Shown: positions 11,901 to 22,734 of the stretch, piece after piece
How positions within the stretch are numbered: the first letter of the stretch is position 1
Layout of the letters: the number at the start of each line of letters is the position of its first letter
From: Rhodamnia argentea
Taxonomy: Eukaryota; Streptophyta; Magnoliopsida; Myrtales; Myrtaceae
Assembly (NCBI RefSeq): GCF_020921035.1
Contig: NC_063158.1
Span: forward strand, 4,570,001 to 4,634,000
DNA length: 64,000 nucleotides
Direction: 5' to 3'
Made by a program: the position numbers and the translations under genes
The notes under the pieces: model-generated
The model's input: only the letters and a program-made list of their open reading frames with translations
What the model was told of the DNA's origin: nothing
The model's database searches: none

Positions 11901-12335
11901 CTTAAGAAAAAACGGGCTCGTCGAACATCTTTTACACAAGTTAACACAATGATAATTTGAATTCTCTGGATGAATTTTTCTTGCGGCTCTTGTTTTTTTA
12001 GCTCTAAATTACGGAATCTACGGGTTCAAAGATAATCTAACCCACGTGTTTTTCACCTATTCCATGGAAGTGTGTCGTTCTAGCTTCTGTTCTTAGGCCT
12101 TCCCATTAAACAACAAGATATGGAACTCTCCTGTGTAAAACCACTATAAAGAAGATCCCTCCCTCAGCAGAAAATTTGCTCTCATCTTCTTGTACTTCAG
12201 GATATGCTGAGGAGACGAAGGCATCGGAAAAGTGACCCGGGCTTTTCCCTCAAATTTGCGCTTCTCGTAGCTCTCATTGGAATCATGGTCGGGTTCCTTT
12301 TAAACCTATCGCTGTCTTCACCGGCGGCAGAATAA
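8829..12335 (+). CDS. VAP27-like vesicle-associated-membrane-protein-associated protein, seven exons
   Basis: Exons are 8829-8886, 10247-10317, 10406-10487, 10696-10811, 10934-11065, 11553-11627 and 12201-12335; phases agree and the product is 222 aa. Residues about 9-130 form a major sperm protein (MSP) domain with the typical VAP segments FELEKQSYCDLKVVN, VAFKVKTTSPKKYFVRPN and IQPWDACFI. This domain binds FFAT motifs of partner proteins. Residues about 154-182 (QSVQQLKDERDAAVRQMQLLRQEL) form a coiled coil for dimerisation. Residues 195-215 (LKFALLVALIGIMVGFLLNL) form one C-terminal transmembrane anchor after a basic RRRRHRK stretch, the tail-anchored ER topology of the family. VAPs tether the ER to the plasma membrane and other organelles and recruit lipid-transfer and trafficking proteins. 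The length matches short VAP27-1/-3-type plant members; the exact paralogue is not assigned. Confidence 0.93.
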
Positions 12336-13041
12336 ATTCCCATGAAAGAAAGTATCGAAGTCCTTGTAAAATTTTGCTGGCTCTGTTTGGAAGCAAGTTT
12401 TGCCCCTGTTTTTTCCCTCTGCTTTCCATTTTGTACATTCTAGTGTCGCACATTCGTGTCTTATAGGCTCGTTTGTCAGCTATTTCCCGGAGAATACCTG
12501 ACATTAGTTTGGGTTTTCACCCATCGAATGATCATCTTTCGAGCTTGTCGAACGGCGTGGGAGCGGAGGTTATGAATAATTTTTCAGTTAAGTCACATTT
12601 ACCTTGACTCTTTCTTTTGCTAAATGTTTCTCTAAATTTGCAAAGTGTAGTAATCAGAATGATAATTCGTCTCTGAGTCTCGAGAGATCTTTCCAATCAA
12701 ATTGAATTCCACACATAATGGGTGAAGAAGTTTACTCAGATGCCGAGAGAGGGAAAGTTCTTATTCCATTCTGACTTTGATTCAAGTTCTACTACTAATT
12801 GTATGAGTTAAAATGTCAACGTCAACATTGGCTGGCATGTACAAATTGGATTTGGGCAGACAAATCGATAGCTTTGTAGCTAGAAAAGAAAAAGCTGATT
12901 AATGTCCGAAGACTCCACATGCCTTGGGGATTAGAACTGAGCACGACTAAACACAGCCCCAAAAAGGACAAAAAAATCATAACCCAAATATGGAATTGGA
13001 GAATGGCTTACCTGACATATTTGGGCATGTTGTTAAGTTTA
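12336..13041. other. 3' region of the VAP27 gene, then AT-rich spacer
   Basis: The first 200 bases or so are probably 3' untranslated sequence. The rest is AT-rich with no recognisable feature. Confidence 0.4.
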
Positions 13042-13790
13042 GGAAAATTACACAAATGATACTTGAATTTTAGCTCAATATGCAATATTATTATTGAATT
13101 TTTAATTTATTCAATGTGGCATTAGAACTTTTTGTATGTGTTCAATTTAGTTCTTTGACTATATCAAATATTCAATGTTACCCTTCCATCAATTCGAGTT
13201 AACGGAATTTGCTGTTTTAATTTCCAATCCGATATATTAGCAAATGAATTATCCACGTAAAATATTCAACTCAAATTAAAATATAAGAATCATTTTATTT
13301 TCTTTAATTGGTTCAATTTGGAAAATTGATTATGCATGTAATTGGATGACGTGGATTATTATATCCTAATTTAAGTCCAATATCTTACGTGGATATTTGA
13401 TTTGTAACGTTATTTTTTTGTCCACATTTCAAATTTATAGGAGTAAAAGCTATATTAGTAAATTCCGTCAACTTGAATTAATGAGAAAACAACATTAAAC
13501 ATTTCATATAGTCAAAGGACTGAATTGAACATGCAAAAAAAGTTCAAATACCATAATCAACAAATTAAAAGTTTAGGGATAACATTACACATTAAATTAA
13601 AGTTCATGTACCATTTGTAGAAAAAATTAAAAGTTCAAGGACTAAATTGAACATATATTAAAAGTTTAGAGGCCGCATTAAATGAATTAAAAGTTCATGG
13701 ACGATATCACACATATGCCCAATTTAAGGGATTACATCGAATAAATTAAACATTTAGGGATGATATTACACGTTAAGCTAAAGTGACTAT
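13042..13790. mobile_element. Long foldback (MITE-like) element
   Basis: The left arm reads inward through AATTTTAGCTCAATATGCAA, ATTTTTAATTTATTCAATGTGG and TATCCACGTAAAATATTCAACTC. The right arm carries the inverted counterparts GGACTTAAATTAGGATATAA (read in reverse), TTACGTGGATA, GTTTAATTTATTCGATG and CTTTAGCTTAACGTG. Nearly the whole element is therefore a degenerate inverted repeat with no coding capacity. Related elements lie at 24190-24622 and 37006-38295. Confidence 0.75.
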
Positions 13791-13876
13791 TATCTTTGTC
13801 AATATTTCTTAAATTTAAGCGTACTCATCAGTTGGACCTACCCATAATCAGCATAAACGACAGGTCGTTCCAGGTG

Positions 13877-13940
13877 GCGCGAATAGGCGGGAAGACTCCA
13901 CACGTGCCAATCTCAAACCTCACACGCGCGCATTTCCCGC
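13877..13940 (+). promoter_or_regulatory. E2F-like sites upstream of the CDC7-like kinase
   Basis: The canonical E2F/DP site TTTCCCGC lies at 13933-13940, 100 nt before the kinase start codon. GCGCGAAT at 13877-13884 reads ATTCGCGC on the other strand and fits WTTSSCSS. GCGGGAAG at 13887-13894 is a near match. E2F control of S-phase genes is established in plants; control of this gene is inferred from sequence and the identity of the gene. Confidence 0.55.
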
Positions 13941-14039
13941 TCCCTGCTCCCTCTCTCTTTCCCCATTTCGCAGATCTCACACTCCAAATACGCGCTCTTG
14001 TCCTCCCACCCCCACCTCCCCCCCTACTCCGAACTCGGC

Positions 14040-17000
14040 ATGTCAACTCACCCCACCGGGTCGCAACTCGCCACCACAGCACCGACCTCCCCCTCCTGCT
14101 CGAGTGACTCAGAGAAGGCATGGCACCTCCTGTCTCTCCTCCTCTCGCTCGGTCGCCCGTCTAGCCCTCTCGAGCTCGCCTCCAAATGCGAACTCTTCCC
14201 CACGTCGCCCGATCTCATCCGCCACCTCTGCGACGTCCCGAGCTCCCCGATCCATCTGACGGACGACCTCTTCGTCACGCTCTCGTTCGCCACCCTAATC
14301 TCGCTCGCTCAGTTCCTGACGAACTCGAATCTGGTCAGCTTCTTCTGCTCGCCTCGGGTCGAGAGGCCGTGCTTCAGGAAGAGGAAGGGGAGCATTCTAG
14401 AGTGTGAGAGTCTGCCGCCGGTGAAGAGGAGAGCGAATTCGGAAAGTTACGTGGATGAGAAAGTCTATCCAGATATAAGAAAGGGTAATGCGCGTGCTTC
14501 GTCTTGTTTTTAGTTTCTGATGTAGGATATAGCTTGTGTATTACCGCATGTTCGTTGATTGAGGTGATGGTTTCAATACTAGGCAGGAGTTGCTGTCCCT
14601 TCTTGTGCTTGCCTGGGGGGAATCAAGATGGTTGTAGAAAGGTACCGTTGGCAACTGTTTCTTTGGGCTGTCTACTGTTAAATTTCAACATCGTATCATC
14701 TAGCTATGTATTATTTTTCATAATTAAGTTGTGGATCTTACTTTCATTGGTTGACAAAGTACTGCGTTTACTTACACCGTTCTCATGTATAATTTTGTTG
14801 GCCTGTACACTCTGCATGATATTAGTGGCAATATAGTTGCGCAGCAGTTGTTTAGGTAGATTTTCTTGCTACAAGCAGAGAAATAGTTAGTTCTTGAAGT
14901 TTTTGGACTGATTAATAGCTTACTTGGATCTTACCAGAGGTTTGAAACTGGATTTAGGAAAGGCATATGATTGATTAAATGTGTTGTGAAAAGGAGCTTG
15001 GTTGCTGATGTTCTTGATCTATTGATATGGTTTTAAGGTATAATGCACACGCCTCGGTAATGCACATAAGAAAGTTGTCAGAAAATTAAAGGCCACCTGC
15101 TATGCCTCTGCGTCACTATTCTCTAAAAACAAAGTGCAAATTTTGGAAACTTGCGGACCTGCTTAAACAATGATGCTTGGTGAAAGTATATAAAACGCAA
15201 ACCCACCCGCTCTGCCAAGAAGACGAGTGCTGGTAAGCCAGGAATGTTTTGGCAATTACCCTTTCTCTGATTGATGAGAGACATGAATCAGTGCTATTTT
15301 TATTGGATTTACTTCACTTCTTATCTGAAGTAGTCAGGAGCTTGACTTCACATCAGAAAATTAAACATGGTGCACTGTCAATATCTTAAAGGGTTTTGTA
15401 TTCATGCCATCAACTTCATATTCTCATTTGTCTTTGATCCATTGCTTCAGTCACTGCTTTGACATACAAACCTAATGAGAATAAATTATTAATGCAGGTT
15501 CATTTACGTATTAACAAAGACAAAGTCTGGACAATAAACATAGAGCAAAGTAAAGTGTCAGACATGCGAAGCAATCTGATAACTACTCCTTGGCTGTTTG
15601 TCAATGCTACCAGGAGACAGTTAGGCCGGCCTCCAAATGACACTGGCCATAAAGGTCAAGATGATACACTAATGTCCTTTGCAAGGGAAAAGGCGCAGAA
15701 AGATGTAGTTATGTTGAATTACCCGAATTGTTCCTGCAAAGCTGAAGAAATTTCGGACATATCAAAGATTGAAACATCCAGAAATGTGGTGCCACCTATA
15801 CCTTATCTAGTGCCAAATGTTTCCCATAGAGCATTGGGAAATCCTTTTGTGTGCATAGAAACAACTGCTGACAAAATAGATTCCACTGAAAATGAAGACT
15901 TCAGTCAAGCATTTTGTGAAGGGGTGAATCAAGAAAAAATGTTACTGAATGAGGCTGAAAATACGGATCATGCTCTTGAGGGAACAAGTACACCCACTAA
16001 CAATGAAAGAAACATGGCAGATGGTCAAAAAGAAGTATCAGCGAGTTCTGTCAGACTTATAAGAGACATAGAGGAGACTAACATGGCATTTGATGCTGCT
16101 CCGTTGGACAGACCATTTGAAACAGAATTTAAGTGGAAGTCTGAGGTAAATTGTCTCGACAAGAGACGTTCTATCAGGAGCAAACCTTCCCTTCCGGAAG
16201 TTGAGCTTTCTGGAATGCAGAATCTTTTGTCAAAACCTTCTGCCAAGATGAAAACCAGTCACAAGGATGCAGGGTCTCCGAGTATGCAAGCTCTCTCAAA
16301 ATCTTTAGAGCATCGAAAAGCCGTTCAAACTTCGAAGGAGAAAGAACAGGTGAAAAGAGGTCAGAAATTGATCAATTTGAAGAAGCAAGCAAAGAATGGT
16401 CAGATTGGCATGTGCTATCAGGAGAGGAAGGGAACCTCCACTTCTGTATCTCTTAAAGTGAGCTACAGTTTTTAGTCATATGGCATATTGCTTGCTAAAG
16501 CTTTGCGCATTGCAATGCCAGAGATATACGAAGTCATCTGGTTTATAATCAATCATGCTGCATTCAAGGGTATGCTTCCTTAATCAACGTTCTCTTGCAT
16601 CATTGTAGGTTCAATTGGGGACAAAAATACTGCCCGATTTTGAATCTTACATTGTGGAAGAGGAGGAAGGTTCAGGTAGTACTGTAACAGAAATATTGTG
16701 TTTAGCTAAAGATGAGACTTATCTGCTAATGAACTGACTATGAACTGCTCAGACTTCTAATAGCCTTCTTCAATCCTTGATTGCTAGGTGGTTATGGCAC
16801 TGTTTATAGAGCACGCAGGAAAGATGATGGGAGTACCGTTGCCATTAAATGTGAGTGAAACTCTGTTGCTTATCTGTTGAAAATCAAATACTAGTTTATT
16901 AGCTACCGAACATTCATATATCACGGCATGTGTTTATGGCTCACAGGCCCTCATCCAAAAGTACATCAGCACCACATAAATAATGAGCTCAAGATGCTGG

Positions 17001-19659
17001 AAAAATTCGGGTAATGATTGTTCACAATTGCGATTCAGTTTGCTGCATTTTTCTCAAAGATATTACTGACACTCATGTGATTTATTAGGGGGAAAAACTG
17101 CGTAATAAAGTATGAAGGCAGCTTCAAGAATGAAAATTCCGATTGCTTTATTCTGGAGTACGTAGAACATGACAGACCTGAGGTAATTGGGGATTCTGGA
17201 TCACTTATTCTTCTTTTTCCTTGATTTTTCGTCTCTCATGATGTCTTCAACTGATTTTCAGGTGCTCAAGAAAGAAATAGATGTTCTCCAGCTACAGTGG
17301 TATGGCTATTGCTTGTTCAGAGCACTTGCTAGTCTTCATAAGCAGGTTAGAGTTCCCGATAATGAAGTCCTTTCCATAGAAACTTTTTCCCCCGATAGTG
17401 GATTTCAAGAGTTCTTTGAAATTTGGCAGGGAATTGTTCACAGAGATGTGAAACCAGGCAACTTCCTTTACTCTTCCAAGGCTAACAAAGGTTATCTTAT
17501 TGATTTTAACCTTGCCATGGTCAGTAATGCCTGATCTTCATGATTCTGTTGCTTTGCCTCTCATTCATGGTTTTAATGCACAAGTTTTTGTGTTTCACTT
17601 CGATATGATTGTCATGTTTTTTGTAACAGGATCTTCATCAGAAGTATGGAAGCAAAAGTAAGTATATCATCTGCTGATTGTTCTAACACAAAATTGGCAG
17701 GCTGTTTAATTTGATTGTGTTTGGCAAACCTCAGCCGTCTCACATCCTGCTAAGAAGTTCTGAGTAACTATTGCAATCTGATTCTTATAAATTTTAGGAT
17801 TGATGGTCAAATCTATTTCTCAACCTTTATTTCTTATTTTCTGTCAAGAAAATTGGTAGTTTATTAAGTTAAACCTACAAGATAAAGCTGTCATCCAAAT
17901 TTCAAGCCGCAGTGAAATGCTAATTGATTCATTTTTGTGATGCTTGTGTTGAAGTACTACTCTTGCTTCCTCATTGTGATACAATAAAAATGATGGAGAC
18001 TCAGTACCCTTCTACACTGCAGACAAATTGAAGTTGGGGAATAAGCACATGGAAGATTTCCACCCTCCTACATTTCAGAATGCAAAATCTCTTACTCCAA
18101 CTAAGAGTGGGAAGTCCACGAGGGCTAAATCTTTGAGCACACTCAAGCTGGCGCTGGAGGAGGTAAAGGGTTCAAAGTCACCTGTAGATCCCAAGAACTT
18201 GAAAAGAAAGGTTGTGGACCAGAAGAAGTATTATTTAGCTAGTTGCCATACAATAAGGAGCCAAGGTCCAGATGGTTCAGGCATAACCTCTACCAAGGAT
18301 TTGACTAGCGCTAGTACCCCTTCAGCCAAAAGGCTGCGGGAACCTTTGCCACGGCATGGTCGGAAGGAGCTTATAAGCCTTTTGCATGATGGGATGCACA
18401 TGAATCATGAAGCATCCAGCGTTCCAGCTACTCTGAGAAAAAGGGTAGCTGCTCCTCCCAGCAAATCAGAAGGAAAGCTACGTATCATCTCCCCAATGCC
18501 TCTTCATTCAAGAGGTGTTGCTGTTTCTGGTGCTGGCTTGAGGAGTAAGGGTATATAGTTTGCCATAGATTTCCCATTAGATTACCTTGATCATAAGACC
18601 TTGATGTCAATCATTGTTTTATTATCTTCATTTGATTCTCAGGTGATCATGGTAAAGAAGGGCCTTGTGTAGGGACCAAGGGCTTTAGGGCTCCAGAGGT
18701 GAGAATTTAAGTGATATTAGTGTATGGCATCCTTTTATTAAACTAGTTAGGTCACTTTTACCGGACTTTTGATTTATTTGAGAAAGTTAAGGCATTTTGA
18801 AAGAGAACCAGAGGTCTATTTACCCCGATCATCCTGTTACATATCTACCACTCCCTATTCATCTCTGGAAAAATAAAAATGCAGTGCTAAGATCCCTGGC
18901 TATCACTTCTAACATAGACAAGTTATCGAACTCTTATGATGTACGGTGAATAACTATTGCACGTTTGTGGCTGTCTTCTATAGCTGCTGCACTTTCCAAT
19001 AATCTTCTCTGTGAAGGTAGAGAAGCTCAGTAATTTTATTGTGCAGGTCTTGTTGAAATCTCCACATCAAGGAACCAAGCTTGACATTTGGTCAGCTGGG
19101 GTCACCTTGCTCTATCTAGTGATTGGAACATCGCCCTTTCTTGGCGATCCAGAGCAGTATGAACTTGTGCTTTTACTTTATTTTCCTAGTCAACAAGAAG
19201 ATTTTTGCCTTGTTTGAGGGCATCAAACTCCTTGCAGGAACATAAAGGAAATAGCAAAATTGAGGGGCAGTGAAGATCTATGGGAGGTTGCGAAGTTACA
19301 CGACCGTGAATTGTCATTTCCCGTGGTACTTTGAAATTTCATTCTGATTTATTTACAAATCATGGAAAGCTTCTTGTTTGATAAATAACCAGGATTCCTT
19401 GTTGCAGGATCTTTATGACACACAGTCCTTGGCCTCACTGAATCTGCGTGATTGGTGCCAAAAAAACACAAAGAGGCCCAATTTCCTCGAGGTGCTCCCG
19501 CAATCACTGTTTGATCTTGTGGACAGATGCTTGACAGTGAACCCAAGAGCGAGGATCAGTGCAGAGGAAGCTCTGAGGCACGAGTTCTTCGCACCATGCC
19601 ATGATGAACTGAGAAAGCAGAAGCTACACAGACTGGGTTCAACCAAGATTCGGGAATGA
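14040..19659 (+). CDS. CDC7: CDC7-like serine/threonine protein kinase (S-phase initiation), fourteen exons
   Basis: Exons are 14040-14484, 15451-16457, 16609-16675, 16788-16850, 16947-17010, 17089-17182, 17262-17345, 17430-17519, 17630-17657, 18023-18550, 18643-18698, 19047-19156, 19238-19325 and 19408-19659. All phases agree and the product is 991 aa. Residues 1-485 are a poorly structured, Ser/Lys-rich N-terminal extension. The kinase domain follows: glycine loop EEGSGGYGTVYRA (about 503-515), catalytic lysine in VAIK (527), HRDVKPGNF (Asp614), LIDFNLAM (Asp633), GTKGFRAPE (842), LDIWSAGVTLLYL and a C-terminal lobe ending in AEEALRHEFF. About 175 basic, low-complexity residues from one exon split the activation segment, as CDC7 kinase inserts do. 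CDC7 with its DBF4 subunit phosphorylates MCM helicase at replication origins in the nucleus. The usual DFG is DFN here. The gene is convergent with the RS-rich gene downstream. Confidence 0.88.
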
Positions 19660-20678
19660 GCCCTCGCATCCAAAGAAACGATAATCAACCGCGCAACGTC
19701 CCCTCAAAAGCTAGATAAGTTGGTTGTGCTAGACAAGTTGGTTAAATGACTTTTCTCTTGTGATATGACGCTCGCTTGAAGCTTTCCCCTAATCCAGCTC
19801 CGGTCTCCTAGCTTTTCCAAGATAAGTATCCATTGTTAGATGTTGTACAAAGATGTAACATTTAATTTCCTTTCCATTCTTTTGTAAATCGTGAGATGCT
19901 CGAGCTGTCATAACTAAACATTATCTGAGTCGACTGTGTTAAAATAGAGAGCAAGAAAATCCCAGATGTAAGTTCTAACGAACATCATCTGTGGTTGATC
20001 CTGAGACAATCAATTTGTTTTCCTGGACTGAAATTTACTCATGAGCTTCGAATTCAATGCCCCCTTCGCAATCCAGAATGTGTGAAGAACCAATTTGCCA
20101 ACACCCTCATACCAAACACCAAAAACGGAAAAAAAAAAAAAAAAAAGCAAAAGAAAGAAGAAGAAATGATCAGGCATCTTAATCTCGACTCAAACTCAAC
20201 TCACCCCTAACTGACCCACGATAGTCATTAGATGAGGGGCAAAATCATGGTGATCCCAACATCGCATCTGAGTGTTCATGACTGAACGGAAAGGCAGAAA
20301 CACCAAAGGGTATGCCTTCTGGTAGGTCGGAAACTCAGAATCATGGTCAAGCTGTCACACATAAATGACAGCGATTAAGCGTCGGCCTCAACATTAAAGG
20401 AATATAAGCATGCCTCGACGCTTGAAGCCATTCATCAGCATCACCATGCCTGATAAATGCATAATTCAAAAGTTTGAGAGAAAGTACTGCTTAAAGAATC
20501 TACCGAATTGCTCAAATGAAAGGAAACATAGAAAGATAAGAGTGGTCTCTCGAGTCAATACGAATATGCCCCCGAATCCTAATCATACCCATTCATCATT
20601 CTCACATGTAGAAAGCCCATGAACTAATCACATGAACTAATCGCATTCTGCAGAGGTTTGACCGACCTTATACGACTG
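19660..20678. other. Convergent 3' regions of the kinase and the RS-rich gene
   Basis: The two genes end about 1.0 kb apart on opposite strands. The interval holds the presumed 3' untranslated regions and an A-rich tract near 20129-20160. No further gene is seen. Confidence 0.5.
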
Positions 20679-21093
20679 TCAGACACTGAAAATGTTGTGC
20701 ACCTGAACGGAACAATCGTGTGGGTTTCTCATGAGGCCACCTTTCCCTGTATCGTTCTTTCCACCTTTGCCAACTCCACGATCATTATTGTCTTTGGTTA
20801 ATAGATCTTTCTTTTCCTGCTCACCGGGACAATTCTGAGGGGTTCCTGAATGAGTCTGGACACAATTATCACCATGAGAATTACCTGACTTGGTTTGACC
20901 ACCTAAAGATGTGCGATGCGTTTCCTGTCGATGGTAAGGTGACTTGAGATCTTCAGGACCATAAGAATAATGTTCACCTCTGCTGTGCTTCTCGGGCGGA
21001 GATCTGGACCTATATCTGCTCCTAGTCCTGGTCCTGGTCCTGCTTCTGCTTCTACCTTCGTTGTACTTTTTGGGCGGTGATCTGGACAAATAT

Positions 21094-21127
<34 letters not shown>

Positions 21128-22734
21128 CTCTGCTTCTGGCCCTGCTCCTGACACTGCTCTTGCCCCTGGACCTGCTTCTTCTATGATGGTGCAGCCGATG
21201 ACTTCTGTAATCAGATGAGCGATGTCTCCTATCTTTAGATCCATGGAATTCTCGGCGAGTATCTTTATGGTCCAGAAGATCGTCTTTATGATGCCTTTCA
21301 CTGGTACAGCCTTCAGCAGGACAGATTTCTTCTTCCTTCAGGTCATCCTTATGCCCAGAGCCAGACGTCAATCTTGATGCTGAAGAATGCCAAGATTGGG
21401 TGTTCCAGCTCGACTTGAGTCCTTCAATAACCCTGTAGATTGACAGGAGGTTTCCACCAAGCTACAGCTCAACAATTATCTTGGGCAGTAGATGATTAAT
21501 AAACACAATTTAATAGCATAAAGTGACATTGTGAAGTAAGTCCTCCCATTTCATTATATCATGCCCCAGGACTCGCAGAATCACAAGAAATAATTAAACC
21601 TTGAGAATTCAGAAAGCACAAATTACCTTAGTTCCTAGGCAGGGTCCAGCGGCACAATAATCTCTACAAACCTCAGAGGACACGTGGTAGGCCTAAAATC
21701 CACATTTTTTGCTATGTGCTTATCTGATTAAAAAGCTGTCCTGTTTCTATAGGGCCAAATGTGGAGAAGCAACAGCTATTTACCATCTGATGCAGCCTAA
21801 ACGGATAGACACTTACTTTGCTGGTTCGCAATCTCTGATCACATCAATCAAGAATAGTATGCACTTACGACATTTTAAAAGTCATTCCGACATGATAGAG
21901 TAATTAAATATTAAATCATGCTTTTATCTAATAGCTTAAGCTTTTAGAACAGTTGGTAATAATCTCACGAAATTTAACATGGTATCAGAGTAGGAGGTCC
22001 TAAGTTCAAATCTTTTCATGCCCCATTTGCCTCCCCAGTTAAACATGTCTAGACAAAGACTAGACTAAGCGTAAGGGGGAGTGATAGAGTTATTAAATAT
22101 TAGACCATGCCTTCATCTAACAGCTTAAACTTATAGTCATTCATTTTGAGGACGCAAGAATATGTACTCCATGGATGGATAGCATTGACATCAGATCTGT
22201 CATGTTTTTCGGTGATCTTAGTTCCTTGTTATGTTCTCAAGGATAAAATATGCTGCACAAGGAGGCAGATAATTTAGAAAACTTCGAACTATCCACCATG
22301 AGCTTTCATTTTTCTTCTACATGAGTGACTTTAAGGAAAAATATTTCAACGTGTCGAGAAACGGCAGTTGTTTGTAAACAAATGAAATGTATCTTGATCC
22401 TTTTTAAGCGAATAGATGACAGCATGGCGAAGAGGACATTATATTACCTATCAGACTGGATTTCCTTAACTACCTCATCTGTGGAAATATCGTTTCTGCC
22501 TTTCAATATATGGCTTATCCCATTGGCCTGTACTGCAGCTTGTAAAGCAACTGCTTTGATGCTCACTTCCATGGAAACAGCTTGCTGCTGAGACCACAAC
22601 TGCTGACTCAATATTGATTGTTCGAATTCATACTGCTGCTGAGCTATGGCATGCATGGAATGCAGCACAGGATCTGGAATAGATTGCCTTGCTGCACTTG
22701 TCGTCTGAGAAGTCTCCATCACTGATTTGTCCAT
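20679..22734 (-). CDS. RS-domain (SR-like) protein with a possible partial CCCH finger, three coding exons
   Basis: Coding exons on the minus strand are 22734-22474, 21671-21627 and 21461-20679; phases agree and the model gives 362 aa. Exon 1 gives a Gln-rich helical region (HAIAQQQYEFEQSILSQQ and an Ala/Val helix ending in QANGISHILKG). Exon 2 gives VCRDYCAAGPCLGTK, with the C-x8-C spacing of a CCCH finger but no third Cys or His. Exon 3 gives LGGNLLSIYRVIEGLK, then a His/Arg-rich stretch and a long RS/RD repeat block with two SRSPP(K/E)K motifs, then a Gly/Asn-rich tail. RS domains mediate contacts in nuclear pre-mRNA splicing and are phosphorylated; that role here is inferred. A different donor 26 nt downstream of the chosen exon 1 donor (exon to 22448) looks stronger but breaks the frame, so an extra exon or alternative splicing is possible. 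I do not recognise the exact family. Confidence 0.6.
21893..22136 (+). mobile_element. Very small LTR-type (TRIM-like) retroelement inside an intron
   Basis: Two direct copies of about 54 bp begin TGATAGAG, contain TTAAATATTA and CATCTAACAGCTTAA-like sequence, and lie at 21893 and 22082. After the first copy comes TGGTATCAGAG (21980-21990), the standard primer-binding site complementary to the 3' end of plant initiator tRNA-Met. Just before the second copy is a purine run TAAGGGGGAG, as expected of a polypurine tract. There is no coding sequence. The order LTR, PBS, PPT, LTR within 250 bp defines a TRIM-type element. The second copy is truncated relative to the presumed 88-bp LTR. Confidence 0.7.

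Noticed and set aside
13828..14293. Minus-strand frames opposite the first exon of the kinase
   Set aside because: They are explained as shadows of the plus-strand coding exon; they have no domain and no consistent splicing.
20903..21301. Ala/Gly-rich minus-strand frame overlapping the RS-rich exon
   Set aside because: It is a frame-shifted reading of the Ser-Arg codon repeats.
21990..22020. tRNA-like B-box motif (AAGTTCAAATC) suggesting a SINE or tRNA
   Set aside because: There is no matching A box at the right distance and no cloverleaf; the context fits an LTR-type PBS and internal region better.
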